From: a bacterium | GTDB lineage: Bacteria > UBP14 > UBA6098 | DNA: 13,762 nucleotides | Direction: 5' to 3' | Assembly (NCBI GenBank): GCA_030642425.1 | Contig: DAOWNU010000009.1 | Location: 1 to 13,762 of the forward strand | Shown here: positions 7,000 to 13,762 of the stretch, one piece after another | Layout of the letters: each line of letters opens with the position of its first letter | How positions within the stretch are numbered: the first letter of the stretch is position 1 | The notes under the pieces: generated by a model | What the model saw: only the letters and a program-made list of their open reading frames with translations | Databases searched by the model: none | What the model was told of the DNA's origin: nothing | Translations under genes and position numbers: made by a program

Positions 7000-8436
7000 T
7001 CATTTCAGATATACTACTCTTTTCGTGACTGTTTCACCTGCAGGGACGGAGCCAAACCTTGCCCGAACGAGATAGACACCGGAACCGAGGGATGCGGGAG
7101 GTTGCCACGTGATTTCGTAGGGGAGGGTCCGTGACCCTCCCGCGTGGGCGGGTTTGGAACCCGCCCCTACGGGCATTTTATAAACCATCCTCCCGTTGAT
7201 GTCGAATATCTCGATATGTAGGGGCAATTCATGAATTGCCCCTACGGAAATCCTCACCGCCGAATTGAACGGGTTTGGATGAACGGAAATCTCGATGTTA
7301 TCCGGTTTACCCGGCGTTTCGGATATCGACGTTCTTTCAGGAAAGGTGTCGCAGATTCTGCCGCAGGGGAGAATGGTCTCGCCGGTTGAATCCGGCAGGC
7401 GAACGAGACAGACTTCGACCGTATCGTAGAAATAGCCCGGACGGAACGTTACAGCGAGTGAATCTCCAAAACCCTCCGCGCCGAACTCGTGACCATAAAA
7501 CGAGTAATTGCGAATCGTGTCCACGGTGAAGCGGACTTCCCAGAAGCTGGAATCGGCTAAGAATAACAGGCTGTCGTGCTCCAAATAAACTTTTGCTGTG
7601 CTGTCGTTCTCGAGCACAAGCCGGGCGGAATCCGCTCTCTCGTTGCACTGGAAAAGCTGACGGGCAAACTGGCAATTGTCGTGGAAACGGAGCATATTGA
7701 ATGGCGTAGGACTTGTTTGCGCATCGCATAAGAAATTTGTGCCGCCTAAAGCCGTTATTTCCCCTCTTCCGCATCGACCATTTAAGATAACGGGTGGAAA
7801 GGAATCATATAATCCGGTGCTCACGTCAGCTCCGCCAAAGGCAACCGCCTCGAGTGCGCCAGAATCGTCGAAAGAATAAGTGCAAAACCAAGCGGAAGTT
7901 AGAGTGTCTATCCCGCAAGCAGGTTCCCATAAAGGAGAGAATTCGGTGGCAAAAGATACAGTCCAGACTATTCCACCAGCGGGATCGATGCTATCTGCCC
8001 AAAAACAAGGAAGAGTATCGATCGGGTCAATTATATTCCAATAAGGATTACCGGTAAAACAAGGCCAACCCTCTTCGGATAGGCAATCCGATGTTCTCGG
8101 ATACCACCAACATTCTTGTAAAATCAGGCGTCCCCCTGCTTCAACAAAATATTGCAATGAATCTATCTTAGAAATCGACATGTTTTCATGAATGACAAGA
8201 AAATAAACGTCATATCCCCGGGGTTCGCGCCAACCGAAGTAATTATTACAATCAACAACATGCCCCTCTTTAGTCAATGTATCAGCTAAACTCTGATATA
8301 CAGGTCCCCAAATCATAATTGGTGGTGTCGGGCCTATATCCGCCGGATACTTCACTAGGGCTATCCTACCAGCAAAGGCGGTTAGACAGAGGACCATGAT
8401 AGTTATCAGACTTAGCTTTGCGGTTGATTTATTCAA
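7000..8436 (-). CDS. Secreted protein with a possible amidotransferase-like fold and C-terminal sorting domain
   Basis: The 478-residue protein starts at TTG 8436-8434. AAGGGGAG (8450-8443) lies 6 bases upstream and decides this start. A signal peptide covers about 1-23 (KLSLITIMVLCLTAFAG). Residues 24-262 alternate strands and helices, with DVYFLVIHENMSISKIDSLQ and YFVEAGGRLILQE. This resembles the class I glutamine-amidotransferase-like or ThuA-like folds that hold a text-like 'take control of a path' core, but no catalytic Cys-His-Glu set can be assigned. A beta-rich stretch (about 266-365) follows. The sorting domain runs from about 382 to 478 (HPNPFNSAVRI ... FDINGR ... SGVYLVRA), as in the 882-residue neighbour. 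Two palindromic repeats encode its loops: VGAIHELPL (398-406) and VGAGSKPAHAGGSRTLPY (423-440). It is first in the minus-strand run, directly upstream of the CotH-type gene. Function unknown; export is well supported. Confidence 0.8.
   Translation of the reverse strand: MNKSTAKLSLITIMVLCLTAFAGRIALVKYPADIGPTPPIMIWGPVYQSLADTLTKEGHVVDCNNYFGWREPRGYDVYFLVIHENMSISKIDSLQYFVEAGGRLILQECWWYPRTSDCLSEEGWPCFTGNPYWNIIDPIDTLPCFWADSIDPAGGIVWTVSFATEFSPLWEPACGIDTLTSAWFCTYSFDDSGALEAVAFGGADVSTGLYDSFPPVILNGRCGRGEITALGGTNFLCDAQTSPTPFNMLRFHDNCQFARQLFQCNERADSARLVLENDSTAKVYLEHDSLLFLADSSFWEVRFTVDTIRNYSFYGHEFGAEGFGDSLAVTFRPGYFYDTVEVCLVRLPDSTGETILPCGRICDTFPERTSISETPGKPDNIEISVHPNPFNSAVRISVGAIHELPLHIEIFDINGRMVYKMPVGAGSKPAHAGGSRTLPYEITWQPPASLGSGVYLVRARFGSVPAGETVTKRVVYLK
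7117..7170. repeat. 54-bp double-hairpin palindromic repeat within a coding region
   Basis: The element is bounded by GTAGGGG (7117-7123) and its complement CCCCTAC (7164-7170). Inside are two perfect nine-base-pair hairpins with three-base loops: GGGAGGGTC/GACCCTCCC (7121-7129 and 7133-7141) and GGGCGGGTT/AACCCGCCC (7146-7154 and 7158-7166). Its length is exactly 18 codons, and on the minus strand it is read from its first base as GTA GGG GCG, giving VGAGSKPAHAGGSRTLPY. It has the same ends as the palindrome at 7218-7245, so the two belong to one repeat family. Confidence 0.88.
7218..7245. repeat. Perfect 28-bp palindromic repeat within a coding region
   Basis: GTAGGGGCAATTCA is followed directly by its exact reverse complement, with no unpaired base. 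It is read on the minus strand as VGAIHELPL plus one base, in the first loop of the sorting domain. The GTAGGGG...CCCCTAC ends match the element at 7117-7170. I recall this palindrome as a dispersed repeat in diverse genomes; that cannot be tested from one window. Confidence 0.9.
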
Positions 8437-8442
8437 TTTTTT

Positions 8443-8450
8443 CTCCCCTT
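8443..8450 (-). promoter_or_regulatory. Shine-Dalgarno site setting a TTG start
   Basis: AAGGGGAG on the minus strand lies 6 bases before TTG at 8436-8434. There is no ATG at a suitable distance, and the signal peptide begins immediately after the TTG. Confidence 0.7.
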
Positions 8451-8463
8451 TTTAAAAAACTCC

Positions 8464-8491
8464 TTGACATTCTTCTATTGCTAAATATAAT
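8464..8491 (+). promoter_or_regulatory. Strong sigma-70-type promoter for the subtilase gene
   Basis: A consensus TTGACA (8464-8469) and a consensus TATAAT (8486-8491) are separated by 16 bases. Transcription should begin near 8498, giving a leader of roughly 60 bases before the ATG at 8561. A six-base inverted repeat, TTGATT-GAA-AATCAA (8497-8511), covers the expected start of transcription and could be an operator half-site pair or a small hairpin. Confidence 0.8.
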
Positions 8492-8498
8492 TATATTT
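8483..8498. promoter_or_regulatory. Symmetric -10 region shared by divergent promoters
   Basis: AAATATAATTATATTT is a perfect 16-bp palindrome, so TATAAT is present on both strands (plus 8486-8491, minus 8495-8490). The minus-strand copy faces the gene starting at 8436 and would give a leader of about 45-50 bases. No good -35 box is visible for the minus direction, so only the plus promoter is strong by sequence. Confidence 0.5.
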
Positions 8499-8509
8499 GA
8501 TTGAAAATC

Positions 8510-8557
8510 AATGGGTATTTGCAACAGGGGGAAAATGGGTATTTGCAACAGGGGGAA
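8510..8557 (+). repeat. Exact 24-bp tandem duplication carrying the subtilase ribosome-binding site
   Basis: The 24-base unit AATGGGTATTTGCAACAGGG plus GGAA occurs at 8510-8533 and again at 8534-8557 without a mismatch. Each copy ends in GGGGG. The second copy places it 5 bases before the ATG at 8561. The unit is eight codons long, so frames are preserved across both copies. Confidence 0.92.
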
Positions 8558-8564
8558 ATTATGA
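8511..8564 (+). CDS. Possible 17-codon leader peptide with a duplicated octapeptide
   Basis: ATG at 8511 reads MGICNRGK MGICNRGK L and stops at TGA 8562-8564. The stop overlaps the subtilase ATG (8561-8563) as ATGA. A second in-frame ATG at 8535 is preceded by GGGGG with a 3-base gap. The overlap is of the kind used for translational coupling. No Shine-Dalgarno site precedes the first ATG, and there is no independent sign of translation, so this is a candidate only. It could equally be a by-product of the duplicated ribosome-binding segment. Confidence 0.3.
   Translation: MGICNRGKMGICNRGKL
8549..8555 (+). promoter_or_regulatory. Shine-Dalgarno site deciding the subtilase start at 8561
   Basis: CAGGGGG ends 5 bases before ATG 8561. 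An in-frame TTG at 8501 would add 20 residues made mostly of the duplicated segment (NGYLQQGE twice) ahead of the signal peptide, so 8561 is preferred. Confidence 0.75.
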
Positions 8565-10633
8565 AGTATTATCTTTTGACGATTCTTTTTGTTTTGGCTC
8601 TCGGGGCGGCGCTCATGGCTCAGGATTACGTTCCCGGCGAAATCCTCGTAAAATTCTCACCGTCCTTGCCGGAGATTACGATTTCGGATTCATCGAGAAC
8701 GAATATTCCGGCTCTCAACACAACTCTCTCCTCAATAGGCGTTAGGAAAATGGACAAAATATTTCCTGCTGCTTCGGCTTCTGACCTGACAATTCTGAGC
8801 AACCGAGACGCTACCGAATTTTTTGCACCAAGAGAGCTTGCTTATTGGTTTAAGCTACGGATTCCAATTGGATTGGAAGATTCTCTTATATCGGTTTTGC
8901 TTGGTGTGCCGGGGGTCGTGAATGCCCATCTTAATTATTTAGTTCGCCTATTCGATGATCCTTTATATGATTATCAATGGAATTTACACGAAGTCGGTAC
9001 AGTTTATGTAGCTGGAACCGATTCCGCAGTAAAATCCGCTATCGGTGCGAATACTCACATAGAATGGGATACGGTCGAGGTTTGCCACGGCGATACTTGC
9101 TGGTGTCTAAATGACAGCGTAATTATCTTCGTCCTCGACACGGGCCTCGATACGGGCCATGTTGATATTGATGGAATGCTGTATTACAACGACGATACTG
9201 TGGGCGGAGGAGACGACGACGGAAACAGTTATGCGGACGACTATATAGGCTATAATTTTGCAGAATCCACGACGGACCCTATGGATTTGCACGGCCATGG
9301 GACGCACGTTGCCGGTATCGCGATTGCGGAGTGTTTCAGCGATACTGGTGTTAACAGCGTAGCCGGTTGGACTGACTTTATTAAACTATTCCCGCTTAAG
9401 GTTTTCCCGGACAGTTCCGGTTTTACCGACTTAGATTACATCGCTGAAGCTATCGAGTACGCGAGGTGCAACGTCCCTTCAGGTTGGCGCGGTGTCGTAA
9501 ATATGAGCTTGGGAATCAATACTGACTTAGCGCGTACGGTTTTAGAAGATGCCATCAGAGCGGCTTACTTAAGCGATATAGTTATGGTTGCTGCTGCCGG
9601 AAACGATTATGGGGAATCATATTCTTGGCCGGCCAGTTTTAAGTGGGTAATAGCCGTCGCGGCGACAGATATGGTTGATTCTCTCGCGGATTTTTCGAAT
9701 TACACCGATTCGGTCGATATAGCGGCTCCGGGATCGAATATTCTATCATTACTCAGTTCTTCGAACGTTATATCGGACAGTAAGGAAATCTGTTCCAGTC
9801 CTAATTACGCGGTCTTGAATGGGACAAGTATGGCAACTCCACATGTCAGCGGTCTTTCCGCTTTAATGCTGTCCGGTGCAAGCGATCTGAATCTAAACGA
9901 TATAATCAACAATCTCCAGATCTATGGTGACAGTGCTTATTTTAATCGACCTGGTTTTTCCGATGACGATTTCAGACGGATAAACGTTAAGAAAATACTT
10001 AAAGCTATATGCGACTCGACGTTTTTACGTTTCGATATAAGTGCCCCTTACGATTCGTTTATTGATTTCTGCAAGAACGATTCGGTTCAAGTTTATTACA
10101 TTGTGATCGGGGACACGTCTTTAATTGATAGCTTTAGTATTATTTGTAATATCGAAAACGGGGATTCATCTTACACCGATACCTTATACGACTCGGTTTT
10201 TACAGGGGCAGTGAATGATAGCCTATTCTGGACTTTGACCGATACGGTCTGGGGTTTTTACGAACTAAATTTAATACTTGAAGTATACCTAAGTAATGGC
10301 GAGGTATTAATAGATTATTTCGATGCCGACCCTTCTTGCGGTGAAATCTGCGAATTCGCCGCAATCGCGTCTGACGATGACGATACGACCCTTTTGTGGT
10401 GGGATCCAGACGATAGTCTTTTTTCTGAATGGGAATTGCCTCCTTGGTGCGTAACTGATTCTGAACAATATTATTTTGGGGCAGATATAATCGAAGCAGA
10501 GAGAATATGGATATTATCCGATTCAGGTAATTGTAGTGGTAATAAATTAGACAATTGGATTATCGCTAAGAGGGAAATATATATCCCGGAATGCTTCAAG
10601 GGGGCTGTAAGAATTAGGTGCGAATGCAGATGA
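8561..10633 (+). CDS. Secreted subtilisin-family (S8) serine protease, first part, ending at a frame break
   Basis: The frame gives 690 residues. The signal peptide is MKYYLLTILFVLALGAALMA, with likely cleavage before Q21. A propeptide-like region follows (about 25-150, with YVPGEILVKFSP and later DPLYDYQWNLHEVG, typical ahead of S8 domains). The catalytic domain spans about 180-455. The triad is complete: D193 in FVLDTGLDTGH, H246 in LHGHGTHVAGI and S423 in NGTSMATPHVSG, with the oxyanion Asn N348 in AAAGND. An extra Cys-bearing segment (EVCHGDTCWCLND) sits just before the Asp motif. Residues from about 500 on are beta-rich and rich in Asp and Ser. The TGA at 10631-10633 interrupts a protein that plainly continues in the third frame to the window end. 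The protease is probably exported and active if the catalytic part folds alone. It is the only plus-strand gene and has its own strong promoter. Confidence 0.9.
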   Translation: MKYYLLTILFVLALGAALMAQDYVPGEILVKFSPSLPEITISDSSRTNIPALNTTLSSIGVRKMDKIFPAASASDLTILSNRDATEFFAPRELAYWFKLRIPIGLEDSLISVLLGVPGVVNAHLNYLVRLFDDPLYDYQWNLHEVGTVYVAGTDSAVKSAIGANTHIEWDTVEVCHGDTCWCLNDSVIIFVLDTGLDTGHVDIDGMLYYNDDTVGGGDDDGNSYADDYIGYNFAESTTDPMDLHGHGTHVAGIAIAECFSDTGVNSVAGWTDFIKLFPLKVFPDSSGFTDLDYIAEAIEYARCNVPSGWRGVVNMSLGINTDLARTVLEDAIRAAYLSDIVMVAAAGNDYGESYSWPASFKWVIAVAATDMVDSLADFSNYTDSVDIAAPGSNILSLLSSSNVISDSKEICSSPNYAVLNGTSMATPHVSGLSALMLSGASDLNLNDIINNLQIYGDSAYFNRPGFSDDDFRRINVKKILKAICDSTFLRFDISAPYDSFIDFCKNDSVQVYYIVIGDTSLIDSFSIICNIENGDSSYTDTLYDSVFTGAVNDSLFWTLTDTVWGFYELNLILEVYLSNGEVLIDYFDADPSCGEICEFAAIASDDDDTTLLWWDPDDSLFSEWELPPWCVTDSEQYYFGADIIEAERIWILSDSGNCSGNKLDNWIIAKREIYIPECFKGAVRIRCECR
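10611..10633 (+). other. Frameshift site within the subtilase gene
   Basis: The upstream frame is open to TGA 10631-10633, and the downstream frame is open from 10611. The change must fall in these 23 bases and corresponds to one extra base (or two missing). The site GAATTAGGTGCGAATGCAGA then TGA has no homopolymer longer than two. An AAGGGGG stretch upstream at 10598-10604 is too far from the TGA to act as in the prfB frameshift signal. Confidence 0.75.
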
Positions 10634-13600
10634 CTACGTGCATGTATTCCATCTAGTTGGCGCGTATGATTCGTCAATATATCCAATCATGACTGATGTT
10701 TGTGATACGATTGTTGCCCTCGGAGGTCCGGAGAGTTACCTTTTTACTGCAAGTTGTATCCTTGCTCCTCAAGAGACTGCGAACCTTAATTTCCTATCAA
10801 GTGGAATTCATACTTTCATTTTTAGCGCTTGGGACGGATATTATAGCGGATTAGATCCTACTACTGATTGTTGTTCCGACTCGACTTGTGTGCATGGTTA
10901 CCTCTATAATTGGTTTTCTTATGCGATACAAGTTGGAGTATTCGATAATCCCGAGGAAATGAAAATAGCCTTCTCCAAACCGATCTATACCGACTCAGGA
11001 TATACTGCCGGAGATACGATAAACTTGCATTGTGGAGATTCTATAATAGAGTTCTCATTGGAACAAACTTGTTTATACGCTTCGTCCATTATAGCTATAT
11101 GTTTCGCATGTGACGAGACGCTTACAGTTGATACGGCTTCTTTCACAATGTCTGAATATGGTGACATTTTTACGGTTCATCTGAACGCATTCGACTGTTT
11201 TGAACCGACCGAAATATACGAATTCATAATCGAAGTCTCAGGCACGACATACTGCGACGTTTACGCAACAGCTATAGAAACGGTATCTTTATATATCCCT
11301 CCTCCCGATTGCGATGAGCCGTATTTACCGGACGTGAAATTCTGGGCATGCGATTGTGACAGTTCTGTTCTCGACGGTTCCGGATATTTCAGATTCACTC
11401 TCGAAATCGAAGAGACTACGAGCGCGATCGATACGACAAGCGTGGTTTTGCGAGTTATAGATTCGACTTGGGCTGATACGTTAAGAAGTTCCGATACAAC
11501 AAGCATCAAATGGTATTGGGGAGATACCGTAATGACGGTCTATGCTCCCTGTGGGATTGATTCCGTTATAATAGACACATTACTCGATATATACGGTAAT
11601 AATCTCCAGGACGCGCCGGTGGCTTTCGGATTCGACAGCACGAACAACGATTGTATCCGTCCAGTGTGTTTGAATAAAAGCCCTGTTCCGAAAACTTTTC
11701 ACGAGTCTCCCACCGGGACGGCCCCGTATTTCGGGACGCCGATAACAAGCGCCGGTTTTATGCTCAATAAGACCGCAGTGAAATTGGAAATAGAGCTTAT
11801 CGACATCTTTAGAACGAGCGATATAGTATTGAATTCGATGAAGATGAGAATGGATACGACTGAAGCAGAGACCACATATTTTCTTCCGGATAGTTCTGGA
11901 TATTTGTCAACTCCTTCAATCCATAGTTTAGCATATATGCATGATAGCCGAACTCAATCCTGGGTGCAATCTTTCCCACTTGATTCGGTGAGAGCACGGG
12001 CGCATTTCCGCTCATTCAAAGAAGAATCCTTATTTGTCGGCGTAGATACGACTTCCACACGGGATAACGCCTGGAATTTCGCTAAGGATTGTCCGTGGTG
12101 GTTTATCTGGTGTGCGGGGATTCGGCCCGGAACGGGAGACCCGCACATGAGTTATTTATGTTCTTTTGCCGATAGCACAATCTGGTCTTCAGGCCCGCCT
12201 GTTCCTTCGAGCTACGATTTAGGCCGTTCCGACATCCCAAATAGCGACTATATCGAGCTTTGGAATTTCGGGCCTCCAGAAGGCAACGATTGGAAATTAT
12301 TTATCGGCGGTTATACAGGGAATTTCATAGACGAGGTCGAGTTGTATATTGTCGAACACCCTGAATCTACTTATTCGGTTGCACTCTCTCAGGACGGGAG
12401 TATTAAACCCTGGATGCCGGGAGCTACCGTCCCGCCGGACTCCACTTATCCAGAACTTCCGGGGGATACTTGTTGCGGTCGTTTTTACGACAGTAGCGAC
12501 TCGATAGACTTGTTCTGGGATAACGCGGATAATCTTGGAGATACACTCAAATTAGTTCTTAATTCCAATATCGCGGCTTACACCTTCATGGATACATCGG
12601 ATTCGCCCCAACGCAACGTTCTCATTAAGGCGTATAACGCCGGAACATCAGAGTGGGATACGATTGGGCTTTTACCCTCGAAGGCCGCCGGTGAACCGGT
12701 AATAGTCGAAATCGACGACACGTATTTCGAGAACCAAAACCAAATGAAATTGAGAGTTTCTTGGGACGGTTACTACCTGCTTGGCATACTTACACTCGAT
12801 ACGCTTACTGTAGGAACTTTAAATATCGATACGATATCGCTTAATTCGGGCATAATCAATTCTGACACCGTAACCTCGACGGTTACAGCTTGCGATTCGG
12901 ATTACGTTTACGTCGGACCGGAGAAGGACTTAGTGTTATCTTATACAAAACAAGACCCTGGAACCGATTCTACCCAAACGGTGTTTTTTAGAACCACCGG
13001 TTTCGCAACTTATTCCGACAATACCGCCGATTCCCTCGAAGCTACTGTTAATGTATCTACCGACGATATTACTATCGAGGAATTCAACAGTTCTACAAAG
13101 ATCGAGGGGGCGTTTGTATATATCGATAATGGCACCACGCAGGAGAGCGGCTACACAAATGCAAACGGCGTATTCAATCCAACCGCCAATTTGGATTATA
13201 CTTATGATATATATGTATATAAAATGGACTACCGACCCTTGAAGGTTCAGCATACAAATACGGCAATATACGACAATGAAATATGGTATGGCGACGTCCA
13301 GCTTCTCGGCGATGTTATCGCCGAATCGGGGGATACATTAACTATACTCCCCGGCACGCGCGTCTGGGTAAAACCGACATCCGCAGTATGGAACTATGCA
13401 TACGATTTGAATAACAGACTCGATGTAATGGCCTACGAGGGTTATATTCAGATATTTGGAAACGAAGATGAACCTGTAATGTTTAGACCGTCACCGGGCG
13501 GCAGCGGACTATATCAATGGGCGGGTTTATGGGGTAAAAAAGGTGGAAGCTTTGACACATATTGGTCAACATTCAAATATGCGGACGGTGTCGGCGGACT

Positions 13601-13762
13601 TCAAGGAAACAACGGACCCGGTAGGTGCAAACTTGTGCATACTCGGCATACAGGTAATCAAGGTGTATTCGGCGACTGGAGGAATTCACAAAATGTTACG
13701 GGATGGTTCCAGATGGATAGCTGTTATGTCGAGGGGCGCGTGATGTTTTTCGCAAACGACGA
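10611..13762 (+). CDS. C-terminal continuation of the subtilase after a +1 frame change; runs off right edge
   Basis: In the third frame 1,050 codons are open from 10611 to the window end without a stop. The in-frame TAA at 10608-10610 bounds it upstream. There is no start with a ribosome-binding site at its head. It begins GANADDYVHVFHLVGAYDSS, directly continuing the sense of the upstream protein; removing one A at 10615-10616 would join them as AVRI-GANADDYVHVF. The region is beta-rich, Asp/Ser/Thr-rich and has many Cys. Near 13092-13250 it has a carboxypeptidase-regulatory-like domain (TKIEGAFVYIDNG ... SGYTNANGVF ... YTYDIYVYKMDYRPLK). From about 13280 it reads like the start of a parallel beta-helix (DTLTILPGTRVWVKP, EGYIQIFGNEDEPVMFRP, WAGLWGKKGG). 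Intermediate domains are not recognised with confidence. A sorting domain may lie beyond the edge. The coding call is strong; whether the break is biological or a sequence error is open. Confidence 0.85.

Noticed and set aside
8501..8560. Protease start at TTG 8501
   Set aside because: It would place 20 residues from the duplicated leader ahead of a clear signal peptide. The ATG at 8561 has its own GGGGG site at suitable distance.
10631..10633. TGA as a sense codon explaining the long protease
   Set aside because: Reading on in the same frame meets further TGA codons soon after and loses the protein character, whereas the third frame is clean for 1,050 codons. TGA also ends two other genes normally.
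13543..13743. Small plus-strand frames near the right edge, including 13051-13242
   Set aside because: They are in a different frame from the uninterrupted C-terminal part of the protease and have no start signals or domain character.

Overview
The window looks like a bacterial contig from a poorly cultivated lineage. The clue is the C-terminal domain shared by two of the secreted proteins (YPNPFNSAVTI / HPNPFNSAVRI, then FDINGR, then SGVYLVRA). This is the beta-sandwich sorting domain of the type A type IX secretion family, common in Bacteroidota and in many candidate phyla of the FCB/WOR-3/Zixibacteria kind. The phylum cannot be fixed from this sequence. No tRNA, rRNA, CRISPR array or transposase gene was seen.

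Layout, all on the minus strand from 8436 down to 1. (a) A three-gene run: a secreted protein with a sorting domain (7000-8436), a secreted malectin/Fn3/CotH/lamin-tail protein with a sorting domain (4328-6976), and a polytopic membrane protein resembling GT39-type glycosyltransferases (2952-4181). The likely true start of the last gene is at 4316, and an amber codon lies between that start and the open frame. (b) A two-gene type II restriction-modification cassette: a small PD-(D/E)XK-like nuclease (2180-2839), then an N6-adenine methyltransferase (677-2179), abutting as TAA-ATG and with its own candidate promoter. (c) An untranslated stretch holding about 13.6 copies of a 21-bp tandem repeat (204-488). 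(d) The first 40 codons of an unrecognised gene leaving the left edge (1-120).

On the plus strand a strong promoter at 8464-8491 drives one very large secreted subtilisin-family protease. It starts at 8561 and runs off the right edge. A one-base frame change near 10611-10633 breaks the frame. After it, the protein continues in the third frame without a stop for 1,050 codons, through beta-rich domains, a carboxypeptidase-regulatory-like domain and the start of a probable beta-helix. A standard gene caller that requires a start and a stop can miss that part.

The most unusual features are these: palindromic dispersed repeats that serve as coding sequence in the two loops of both sorting domains; the amber codon near the start of the membrane-protein gene; a duplicated 24-bp ribosome-binding segment before the protease that also encodes a small repeated leader peptide; and mini-ORFs that bridge the gene junctions of the minus-strand run. 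The secreted proteins and the glycosyltransferase-like protein may form one surface/export module, but this is inferred only from their proximity.
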